In this document: positions 10,387-19,900 of the stretch, piece by piece
Position numbering within the stretch: position 1 is the first letter of the stretch
Layout of the letters: every line of letters begins with the position of its first letter
NCBI GenBank assembly: GCA_020726505.1
Contig: JAHLEZ010000034.1
Location: 248,001 to 312,000 of the forward strand
Origin: Leptodontidium sp. MPI-SDFR-AT-0119
Taxonomy: Eukaryota; Ascomycota; Leotiomycetes; Helotiales; Leptodontidiaceae
Direction: 5' to 3'
DNA length: 64,000 bases
Position numbers and translations under genes: made by a program
Notes under the pieces: generated by a model
The model's input: the letters and a program-made list of their open reading frames with translations, nothing else
Databases searched by the model: none
What the model was told of the DNA's origin: nothing

Positions 10387-11979
10387 TCACACTGTGCCGA
10401 CTCTCCGTTTGAGTGTAGATATTGGGCCCCCATTCTTACGAAGTTGTAGGTCTTCGTGGACAACAGATAAAGGCGACGGCGACGCCTCGGTGTGCGTCAG
10501 AGCAGGAGGCTGATTATCGGCAGGAGGCTGTGAGGCTGACCGAATATCTCCCATCTCCACCTGAATTGAAGCAGGAGGTGGGACTTGCGATGACTTCGGG
10601 GAGGCAGCTCGGCTTTCCGCCATAAATTTTCTCCTACGGTAGGCTAATGTGGTGCATTTGAGGGCGGAAGAGAATGCCCGGACTAAGAACGGAATCCAAA
10701 GCATGACGGCAATGACTTGGCCGAAACCCCACTCGTCGTCCGAAAATGACTGTCCAGTAATAGACCCCATCCTAGTTCGTTTTCTTTCCATCTTGATGAG
10801 AAGAACGATCGCTCCGAGAACTAGAGCTAATGCAACAAGAGCTTTCCCGAAGGACTGATCAAAGAACCAACCAAGGAACCCATCAAACTGTCCGAACATG
10901 TTGGAGAACAGCCTTTTTACTTTTTTGCTGTAGCGAAGCACAAGAGAAGCAAGGAAGATTACCACGGGAATGCCAAGACCAATGGCTAGCGCCATGTTCT
11001 TGACACCGGGGTCTTCCTGCTCATTATATATAGTCGGCTTCACTGATCCATACGCCTCACAACTTTTAATCAGCTGCTCTAGCATTTCCCGTGAGTTCTT
11101 CGGTTTCTCTAATCGGTTCTGAAATGAGACCACTAGACAGATATCGAGAAAGAAATAGGTTGACGATAGAACAACCCTTCTGATGTCCGTCAAGACAGTA
11201 AGAACAGACCAGACGGAGTATGATATTGCGACAACAGTTAAGAGTTGCATGATGACTAGCGGTTGCAAAAATGCTATTTCGAAGAACGAGGCTGAGTAGC
11301 CATTGACGCGGATGACAGCTGCAATAGCCACCGAGATGGAAAACTGGCCATTGACGTCCATGAAGCTGCTCCTTATATCTTCGAAGGCTTCTGTGATCTC
11401 TGGCCCGATCACAAAGTAGCCTTGCTCACCCAGTTTCCAGATGGCGCACATGACTGGTCCTATCAGGAATACCAAGACAACTTGCATGATATATGATACA
11501 TTGGCCTGATCTGAGTAAGTCGGTGTGGACGAAATTACCTGTCTTCAACTTACACCAATGCCAGAAAGATCAGGGTTCCCCGCGCCCCACGCCAATGAGC
11601 AGATAGTCTCACATTGCTGCACGATTTCCGACATGTTGCCACCTGTAGTCGAGACATTGGCCAGCAACTGGCTAAGCGAGGAGAAATCGTGAAGTGCCGT
11701 TCGACATAGTTGTGGTTCGAAATACAGCAATAGAGTTTGACAACAGAGCACTTTGGCTGCGTCAAGCTGGACACCGCTATATTCGATAAGATGGCCAGGC
11801 TGACGAAGAGCAGAGAAGGCTGTAGCGCCAGAAGAGCGATGAGAACACTTTGCCTGGGCAGTTACCGTTGGCTCGGGTCAACAAAGGCCTTTCGCAAGTA
11901 TGTTGGAGAGGCTGTTTACCGAGCTCAACGTTAACTTTGTAGCTGAAAATGACGGGCAAGATAGGGGAGAACATAACAT
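10387..11979 (-). CDS. Multi-pass integral membrane protein, fungal family of unknown function
   Basis: Three-exon model: 11920-11979, 11554-11853 and 10387-11505. Introns are at 11854-11919 (66 nt, GTAAAC donor, TAACT branch, CCCAG end) and 11506-11553 (48 nt, GTAAGT donor, ATCAG end). All junctions are phase 0, giving 492 aa. An extracellular-like N-terminal part has several Cys (KVLCCQTLLLYFEPQLCRTA and VQQCETICSLAWG) and leads through GNPDLSGIG into YIMQVVLVFLIGPVMCAIW, the first of about seven hydrophobic segments. A basic loop (RYSKKVKRLF) and a Pro/Ser-rich cytoplasmic-like tail of about 80 residues follow. GNPDLSGIG-type motifs recur in orphan fungal membrane proteins; no transport or receptor family is recognised. 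Exon 3 and the second intron are solid. The first exon is a phase-consistent guess without a clear signal peptide. Confidence 0.68.
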
Positions 11980-12585
11980 TATGTGGCTGCAGGCGTGAGG
12001 CTGAAGCTGAAACGCCTCGGAATATGTTGTCTACCTCTACCAATAGAAGCCATCCAATTGCGCCTCCGGCGCTTCAGCACTTTGGTTTACCTGGGTATCG
12101 ACAAGGAATATTCCTTTCGATATGTAAGATACTATGGAGAGAATCTTGAAAAAACGCTACTCAGGGTCAGGTCCAGGAAACCATATCGCCTAGGTGAGAA
12201 GTATCTGAGTTCTTGACGGAGATGTAAATACAGATACTGACAGCGAGGGAGAGGAAGAGATTGGAGAAGGCAGCCAAAGGTAAGGAGGAGGCATGAAGGG
12301 ACATCCAAGTGGTGTTGTTGCAATTGCGGGCAGTTACGGAGGACTCCAGCTAGGTGAACTGGGCATTGCATCTGGGGTGGCTTATTCGAGATCAATAGCC
12401 TTTCCCAGCACCACATGTACACCTTTGGCACAACATTGTGGGCTCCCCACATGCCAATGTCTGCTCTGGTCAGTTCTTGTGTCAGCATTACCGGTCGGTT
12501 CGCCATGGACTCGTCTCCCAGTGGCCGAAAGCAGATCGGAATGCTGAACCCTTACTGGACATGATGATCAGCATGGATCATGGCA
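11980..12585. other. Intergenic or decayed coding sequence
   Basis: Both strands hold long open frames (12132-12506 minus, 12293-12547 plus), but neither shows a convincing family. The plus frame contains VVAIAGSYGGLQLG, reminiscent of an alpha/beta-hydrolase nucleophile elbow; see rejected items. Confidence 0.35.
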
Positions 12586-12786
12586 TTAAATCCGATCCCC
12601 TGTAGCAAACTGCGCTGGGAATTCACCAGTCAGAGTCTTTGTTGGTGGTTCGGCGCCGATGGAGGGGAGAGTAACAGCTTCAGTTGCGTAGCCTAGAGGC
12701 TTGAGGAGTTCCCTGACGGCGTCGAAGCGAGCTGGGAAATGCCATGCTCTTGGCACAAAAAGGATAGTTGGTTGTTCAGTCGACAT
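12586..12786 (-). pseudogene. Alpha/beta-hydrolase N-terminal fragment
   Basis: From ATG at 12786 the frame reads MSTEQPTILFVPRAWHFP, then RFDAVRELLKPLGYATEAVT and LPSIGAEPPTKTLT, the start of a fungal alpha/beta-hydrolase with strand 1 and the VPxAWH oxyanion region. The usual motif is VPGAWH, so the Arg is odd. After TKTLT the similarity stops and a TAA follows at 12586-12588, 66 codons in all. The expected continuation (a nucleophile HSYGG-type elbow) is missing on this strand. A GT at the break could be a splice donor, but no matching downstream exon was found; it is probably a truncated gene. Confidence 0.6.
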
Positions 12787-13650
12787 CTTAAGATGATTGG
12801 GTATTGGAAAAAATTGAAGTATGGATACTAAAATTTGCAGTATCATATTCAATAACTAGCAACAGTAAAGCTGCTGTATGTCTTTCGTTGTAAAAAGTCT
12901 TCTTAATTTTCGGAGGTGAAGACAGGCAAGTTCGGATGAAGGCGGGGGGTATCTCGAGGATGGTCAGTTCGCAAAGTCCCCCTTTCTTGATAACCAGTCC
13001 AAATCCAGAAAGATCAGCAACGAAGAAGGAAAAGCTAAAAACCTTCTTCCCCACGGAAAAGCCTCTGTTCACAATTAAAGTTCAAAAATATCGGTTTTAA
13101 TTTCCTGCTAAGACCCATGCTGCCAGGGTATCCCAATTGCTGGTTTCTCGAGATGTGGAGAACTCACTGGGATCGTGCTTTAGCACCCCACTAAGGCATT
13201 CCTTCTCGCGTGGATTTGCTCCAGGTAACGCCCCGTTACAGAACTCTCATACTATTTTACAGTTATGGCCAAGACTTCGAGATAATTCTACATTAACCAG
13301 GGAAATTATCCAATAATAATACCAAATCCTGCCGATTTTTACTGAACTGAGGCAACTTGCCTATATGGCGATTTTACAGCTGTTACCCTTGAGACGAAGT
13401 ATTTATCTGATTAGATGCTGGACTCTGGCCATGCCACGAATTAACTTTGCCGGCAAAGTCTAGAAATGTCAACCAACGGCTGCCCGCTCTCTACTCCCTT
13501 TACGGAGGATTCAAAGGTTTGCAAATAGAGCTATCCACTATCGGCAGATAACCTTGTGGTGTTTTCACGGAAGTCTATTTTACGATGAAACAAACCAAAC
13601 CAGAGGGAGCCATCATATTTAGAGCTCTTTTCAAAATAACTCTTCTTCAA
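12787..13650. other. Intergenic, no gene recognised
   Basis: A 94-codon minus frame (12788-13072) overlaps the hydrolase start and lacks recognisable features. Nothing else stands out. Confidence 0.4.
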
Positions 13651-14315
13651 CCTAGGTGTAACCAGGCTTCACCTTAACTCTAGTTGAATGCTAAATGCTC
13701 ACAATAACTCGAACGGCGCCGAGGAGCACGAAACTATTCACGTAATCCGATCGATTGAGAGAGGAGATGAGATCATAATATCGTCCGATCATAGCGGGAC
13801 CTCAACCGAACGGCAAGCATACTTAAAGAAAGCTTTAGCTTTTCCTGTACCTATAGCAGTTATACTCTTCCTCCTTCCTTACTCGAAGCTAGCGATAATC
13901 GCTATACATAGATCTAGAATCTTAATGAAGCTATTAAGGATCCGTTTTATATAATAAGCAACCTACAAGAGAGCTTAAGGGACGTTACTCGCTAATTTAA
14001 GTCCTTGACTAAGAGTTCGGCGGGTGTGCTAGGGTGTTGATTGCTAGACTCTACTACGACGCCTTCCAGATTAGTATCGCGCATAGAGATTAAGCACGGG
14101 TGAGTATATTTGAGGAGAGAGCCTATAAAGCTAGAGTGGTCTGTGAAGATGAGGATAGCCCCGAGACGCCGAAAGTGAAGTCCCCCGCTTTGAGACCAGT
14201 AATTCATAGTATCCCCGAAGTACATTCCAGGAAGTGGAAAAGGACGAGGGATCAAGCACCGAAGGGTCCGAATACGGTCGAGTTCAATAAGTGGTCGTTC
14301 AGGCAGGAGAGTTAA
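13651..14315 (+). pseudogene. SET-domain protein C-terminal relic
   Basis: HETIHVIRSIERGDEIIISS followed by DHSGTSTERQAYLKKA is the end of a fungal SET domain (expected YDH in place of SDH) with its post-SET start. Downstream frames give LPPSLLEASDN, EAIKDPFYIISNLQESLRDV and later FEERAYKARVVCEDEDSPET, with a final NKWSFRQES. These blocks lie in at least three frames with several TAG/TAA codons, so the gene is dead. The N-terminal SET half is not recognisable upstream of 13651. Changes such as Gln to stop fit RIP. SET proteins of this class are predicted lysine methyltransferases. Confidence 0.72.
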
Positions 14316-15044
14316 GAAACAATTCTCTTCTCCTGTTAGTGTCATTTTGGAGATGTTCGAAATGAACTGTACAATACTTAGATATTTCTATACATCAGTG
14401 ACAACTTGTTGAGTTGCACATCGAACCTCGCTAAAGCAGGGTAAGATTTGTTATGTTTGGAGATGAAGTGTTTAGTGTAATACGTCGAGTCTCAAGAGAA
14501 GGCTCTACCAACCATCTTGATTGCATTGCTTTTGAACTTTCGCAGTATCTCGCCCGTCTTTTTATCTCACAACTGAACGGTCCCATTACCTGAAAAGCCA
14601 TTCTACTTGGTAAGTCACTAGTGAGATGCCTTAAGTTAAGGGACGTAATAATGTTGAGGGAGTTTGCCTATTCAAGACACCAAATCCGCGAGGTCGACTA
14701 AAAGGATTTAAGGTCAGTGGCTGTGAGGAAATAAAAGAGATGATAACAAGGGCAGAACTATCAGCCAAAATGAGAAAATCCTTTCTAAATTAATCTTTAG
14801 TTAAGATTATTATTAAAAGAACCTGTTTATTTTTAGTCATCATGGTGCCGGCCCCGTATGCAAAAGATTCACGGGACATAATTATCCCTAAGAGGGTTGT
14901 CTTAGGCAGTGGATAAAGCTAGCAAACTAGGTTTGGGGGAAGTATCCCTGCATGCTATATTAGCGGTCACAGACCGGCTTCGTTACAGGGCAAATTCAAG
15001 GAGGAGGAGAATCGAGTAATACGACTCTGCCAGCCCCAGCGACC
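14316..15044. other. Intergenic, no gene recognised
   Basis: No reading frame of note. The portion 14830-15000 is GC-richer than its surroundings and might be an old transposon fragment; no family identified. Confidence 0.35.
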
Positions 15045-15589
15045 TCAAGCAAACCATGCAACTAACCCTAGACCGATACTACCAATTGAATGACCAGCCC
15101 ATTTCCCATACCACCCACCAAACTCAGCACCACCATATCGCCAGGTAATATATCCATCCACGTTGGCGGCGACCTGTGCGAATATCAGGGGTCTGGGATC
15201 AAATTGGAGTAACAGGGAGATGAGTTAATAACAGAAGAAACGGATCACAGAAAGAAAAATGCTTGAAAATCTTTGCTCCAATTTGGGGAAAGGAACGCGC
15301 GTAACTCGCCGTCACGTACAATACAAGCAAGCGTCAAAGCCCTCACAGCCTCATGGTTCCGTTGTGTCGCAAACAGGAAGTAAGCAAGGCCTATCGTGAG
15401 ATCCCTTCCTCCATTGGCGTAAATAAATGGTGATGGCTCGGATCCCGGCGTTGAAGTTGGTGGAAGAGGAAGGCCAAAAAGGCGGTACGCATCTTGGGGT
15501 GTGAAGAGCCTGTAGAGACCGAGGCCGACAAAAGATGAGCCAAGTATCGTCGGCGCCAAAGGAAGAGGAAAGCCCAGTGTGGAAGCCAT
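15045..15589 (-). CDS. DUF4267-type small membrane protein (two exons)
   Basis: Exon 1 (15320-15589) encodes 90 aa starting MASTLGFPLPLAPTILGSSF, with SPFIYANGGRDLTIGLAYF and RNHEAVRALTLACI. Exon 2 (15045-15173) encodes 42 aa, VAANVDGYITWRYGG to GLGLVAWFA, then TGA. The intron 15174-15319 is 146 nt with a GTACGT donor and CACAG acceptor, phase 0. The 132-aa product has four hydrophobic segments and the YANGGRD signature of fungal DUF4267 proteins, whose function is unknown. Reading past the donor gives a spurious tail of 24 residues, so the spliced form is preferred. It is one of the few apparently intact genes of the left flank. Confidence 0.82.
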
Positions 15590-16429
15590 TAATTATAGTA
15601 TTGTGGAAGGTCTAGCACTGCGGTTGCAGGAATAGCAGCTGGTAAGTGCAAAAGTGATTGAACTTGAAAGTGTTTCAGGTGTGAGGCGAGGGAGGGAAGG
15701 CCAAGAAATCAATCCATCCTTGCTTACCTAAGGCAGTCAGACATGCTTTCCGGCGGGGAATTACCTGGCCGATTTTGACAAGCGAGAACATCAAAATCGA
15801 AGGCGAGAAATAGTTTATTCCTCTACTTTAGAGTCTCAAAAATGTATTAAACTTTCTATGCTTCTTCCAAAATAGCTAAAGATCTTAGTCTCTCAATTTT
15901 TTAAACATTAAATAGCTGAGTGTTGAGAAAATTATAGATTTATTAGATTTACTTAAGCTGGCAGAATCGGCCACCTAATTCACCGCGGGAGAGCCATGAT
16001 TATTTAGCTTAGTCAGCATCCACCGCATCATCCAAAATTCCTCCCAGCGTGATCATCCCTATTTATGTAAGCGACTACGTTTACGACTACCACTATCCAA
16101 TGTTACATGGATTTTTTCCATCGTCGCCCTAACTTTATTGGAAGGCCGTCCTTTTGCAGCGAACATCTCCAACTCGATTGGAGTCGAGTCCAGTAAAGCG
16201 GAACGAAACGAAGTATTTTACCTACCTACTACCTGCTTACTTGTGCTATGCTACACTGTACTGCAGTACCGGATTTGCCGACTTACGAAGTAGAGTGTAT
16301 GCGCAAGATTGTTATCCCTTCGTCCGGTGTCAAGCGAAGAGAGGCAACTAATCTACTAGTCAAGCGAGTAAGTGCCCCTTTGTGTCTGGTATGCCGGCTT
16401 AACCGACTATTATCGGAGTTAGACGAGCT
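15590..16429. other. Intergenic, no gene recognised
   Basis: Presumed promoter region of the minus-strand DUF4267 gene, then AT-rich spacer. Overlapping short frames at 16154-16454 (+) have no recognisable features. Confidence 0.4.
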
Positions 16430-16600
16430 TATAAAGCTCCCCTTTTATATATAAAGCTTTACGCTTTATTTTATTTTTACTTAATTATAAATTCTAAGAG
16501 ACTCTTATTATTTTTATATATTATCTATTAATATCCAAGGCCGCAATTACACGTGATTGACGTCTTTCTAAAGCAAGCGTTATATCAAAGAGAGAGAAAT
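16430..16600 (-). repeat. Second copy of dispersed AT-rich repeat
   Basis: Inverted match to 5028-5190, sharing the CTTATAAAGCT end, the TTATAATT/GTCTCTT block, GCGGCCTT and the TAAAGCAAGCGTT end. Probably a solo LTR or MITE remnant. Confidence 0.6.
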
Positions 16601-16940
16601 AAACGCCATATACTTTAGTTTGAGGATTTTATACTTATTAATTTGTATAACCTAGCCACAATATCCTATATTTAAGTCCGGGCCCGCGAAATTTTATCAG
16701 CCACTATTCTCAGCCACTATTCTCAGGTCATGTGTGTGGCGTAAGAGCAGGTTTCTCGAACTTTCCATCGGCGCTGAAATGCATTTCAGGCTACCAACTT
16801 CAATCGCAAAGGTTCCAGAAATTTAACTCTTTGGGATCCACGCAGGATGTCTGCAATCACTTCATCATCCAAGTCATTCAAGTCACCCTGATAATTTGCG
16901 AAATGTACTTTGCTTCAACGACGGTCGCAAAAATTTTCGC
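16601..16940. promoter_or_regulatory. Upstream region of HET-like gene
   Basis: No second gene seen. It contains a short direct duplication (CAGCCACTATTCT repeated at about 16699-16725). No defined promoter element can be assigned. Confidence 0.3.
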
Positions 16941-18846
16941 ATGAGTGGAAGCGCATGTGACTCGGCCACACGTTCTGCTTCGCGTTTGCTGGACAATGAG
17001 AAAAGGTGTCGCCCAGTTGATGCACCTCCAATATACCCTTCAACTCAATATCAGCCCTACTTCAGAATGTCTTCTAGGCAGGAATCGAGTTTTGCGCGTC
17101 GAGAGCAGGCAAATTCACCTCAAAAGGGTACAAAAGCTCAGCAGACACTGGCCCGTCCTATCATCAGGAGTCATGATTACGAAGAGTCTTCTGAGACTGG
17201 AATATCACTGTGTGGAGTGCCTGAGTATGATGCTGAGTACCAGCACGATGTTAGATACCGTTCAGAATCTCCTGGTGAGTTTCAATTCATGTGAGCCAAA
17301 ACGAAAAACTACTAAATAGTTTAAAGGCAACTATGAGTATCAATGTGGACCCGTACAGGCAGCGGATGTACCCAGGACCCCCACCACGAGTTTAGATCCT
17401 ATTCCCGAGCAGTACTCCTCGCTCAGCAACTATGCAATAGATACCATCACACAAGATCTTGGCCAGACTTCATTGAATCCTTCCGCATATCAACAGCCCC
17501 CATCCTTAATATCTGCCTCCGACTCACTATTGCCATTCCAAACTGGGAACATCTCACATACCTCTTCCTTGACTGCTATACCTTCCTATAAGTGGAATGC
17601 TAGCCTCGTGCCGCCTTTTCGGTCGGCAGGTTGTGCGTATCACCGAGAGGAATTTGATACCACCATTTCCGTTTCGGAGTGGCAAGCACTCGTCGTGAAT
17701 GAGATCAACGAAGAAGATCTGCTACAGGGTGCAATACGAGAGCCTGACTTGCCTGTGTGCATGATCAGATTTCCCGTCGATGATCCCTCCAGGATCGCCG
17801 TTCTCTCTTGGCGTTGGGACGGCCAGCCAAAACACCCGCTGCAAGGTTCCAAAAACATCTTCATTGCTATAGGCTTAGCCAAAAAACTAGGTATCCAATA
17901 CCTGTTCATAGACGTTATTTCTATCGACCAAAAACTGAAAGGAGATGCCATGCTTCAACAAGTGGTAGGGTTTTCATTTCTCTATCAGACTATACCAGTC
18001 ATTGTTGCGTACGACATAGCTCATGCCAAGTTCTACAACACTATGCGGCGTCCATGGATCGCGAGCGAGGCACGTTTGTACCGTAGTAACCCCACGCGAG
18101 TTATTTACGTTGGCTACGGTGAGGAAGGTCAGGGTGCGGCACCAGGACCCAAGGCAGACCCTTCGAGATCTTACTTCGAAGTTATGCTCGAAGCAATCTG
18201 GAACGAAACATTCACTGAGACTATCCTCGGCCTGCTCCACGAAGACTTTGGAATGACTTCGGTCTCCGACCTCAGATATATCATTCCGTCCCGTGCTCGC
18301 ATTCTCACAGCCGCCTATGAGAAAATGATTCAGAACGATTACCTCCTCACGGCGGCGATTCTGTGCCAAGTCGGTAGAGAGGATGATTTGCTGGGGTTTG
18401 TGGGTACAATCCACAATTTAAAATTCAAACGATACGCCTTTCGCGTCACTAATTCTGATAGTGGTGTTTCAACTACTTGGGATATTTCCCTTGATAGCGT
18501 CTCAGTCGCAACGTGGATGGAGCATTATAAAAACGACAAAATTTTTCATACATGTCGCCTACGCGCACACGCAAATGCAGAAAGTTCAATTCTTTTAGTA
18601 CTGGGCTTGTCGGAATACGATTATCAGGGCTATTCGTCGCAAGAGACGACATTTTACCGCAGTCTCCAGACGAAGGCAAATACGTCGCAACCTAAACTTG
18701 AAGTGTTTTCTATATCTTCCAACAAGATGCTTGAGCGCTTGATGAGACAAGCAAAGAGAGCCTACAGAAATAAATCAAAGCTGTCTAAACATCCTCTGCC
18801 AAGGTCATCTCCAGGAAGACAAAATTCAATTCCTGACCACAATTAG
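16941..18846 (+). CDS. HET-like domain protein
   Basis: Exons 16941-17274 and 17327-18846 are separated by a 52-nt intron (GTGAGT donor, CTACTAAAT branch, TTTAAAG acceptor), phase 1, giving 617 aa. The first ATG of exon 1 is used. The N-terminal ~250 residues are polar and low in predicted structure. At about residues 268-276 IAVLSWRWDG corresponds to the HET 'LSYRWG' motif, and YLFIDVISIDQ at about 303-313 corresponds to 'YLWIDSLCIDQ'. HET-domain proteins mediate heterokaryon incompatibility and other non-self responses in ascomycetes. The substitutions (SWRWD, VISIDQ) mark a divergent branch. The C-terminal tail is basic and ends where a Fot/pogo transposase fragment begins, so the last ~20 codons may be derived from the insertion. 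Confidence 0.78.
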
Positions 18847-19177
18847 TAATGAAGTCAAAGTTCGACGATCAACGAAGTCATCGGTACTAGGGAAAGCGAA
18901 GGTCATGAGCTACGAGGACCTTAAGGAAGCACGAGCGAAGCATGCTGAAAAAGAGGCTTATAAAGAAGCCGAAGGCAAGGGCAAACATGGTCGGAAGCGC
19001 AAGAGTGTGGTGCTAGAGGCAGAGGCGCTAGAGGCAGAGGCGCCAGAGCCAAATGAGAAGGCGGCGCGGACGAGCAAAGCGCCGGCGAGGGCCTCAGTAG
19101 TGCAGAGCGGCACACTGGTGGTAGAAGATGAGGTTGTGCCAGTACCATGGAAAGCCCCAGTAGCGCAGATGTATTAA
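18780..19177 (+). pseudogene. Fot/pogo transposase C-terminal tail fragment
   Basis: KVRRSTKSSVLGKAKVMSYE, then EARAKHAEKEAYKEAEGKG and an Arg/Lys-rich patch, then WKAPVAQMY and a stop, is the charged, alanine/glutamate-rich tail seen after the DDE domain of fungal Fot/pogo-type transposases. The upstream DDE domain is absent. The fragment starts in the last codons of the HET-like gene in another frame and ends at TAA near 19175. It is unlikely to be a gene on its own. Confidence 0.6.
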
Positions 19178-19900
19178 TGGAGGATGCGAAAGACGAGATT
19201 GTTGTACGAGGGACAGAATCAATAGACTAGCTCGGTTTGAAGTAGGTGTAGGCGCAACGGATTCATAGATAGGCAAATATTCGGAGTCCCCTCTCATGTG
19301 CTTACCATGCCCTGCGATGCCTGCTGCTGCCATCGTCGTGTGCTCGCCATCGCAATGCCTGCCAGTAGTGTGCGCTCACCTTCATAAGTCGTGGTATGTC
19401 CTGATGCAGCTGCCTCCATCGTCGTGCACGCCGCGGTACTCGCCGTCGTTGCCACGTTCTCTAGGCTGTCGCAGTCCAGCGCGCTCCCAGCACGCTCCTG
19501 CTCCTCTCGACCACGATCGTTCCTTTTATCCGGCACCCTTGCGAACATGGTCAGGTCAGAACTCGTTGTACTAATACGTGTGGTTGTTGCGCTCCCGAAT
19601 CAAGCAGCGTGCAGAGACACCACCCCACACCTTTATTCCCGGCTGACCAGAACAAGCTATCATCCGCGTTGAGAGGTCCTCGATCAACCTGCTCTGGTAT
19701 TAAGACCAACCCCTTCGCCGCTCGGATCGACCGTCAGGAGTAGCTCCAATATATCTCAACCTGTCGAAACTCGGACGTATATGTGAACGTGTAATGGCAC
19801 GTGCCTTAGTGCTTACACCCTGTATATCTGTATGTAAAGCGGGAAGAGATAATAGTGGGTGTTGACTACCCCTATCATCAGTCGCTCGATAGTGGGGGAA
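19178..19900. other. GC-normal spacer at island edge
   Basis: Open frames on both strands (19294-19548 minus, 19296-19672 plus) reflect high GC and simple CTCGTCG-type composition, not a recognisable gene. The AT-rich island begins just after it. Confidence 0.4.

Noticed and set aside
12293..12547. Plus-strand frame with VVAIAGSYGGLQLG as an inverted piece of the neighbouring alpha/beta-hydrolase
   Set aside because: Only one short motif resembles the nucleophile elbow and the first residue is G instead of H. The rest of the frame has no hydrolase blocks, so chance is more likely.
19294..19672. Overlapping open frames on both strands as host genes
   Set aside because: No splice-consistent model or domain; frames are open because of GC-rich simple composition.
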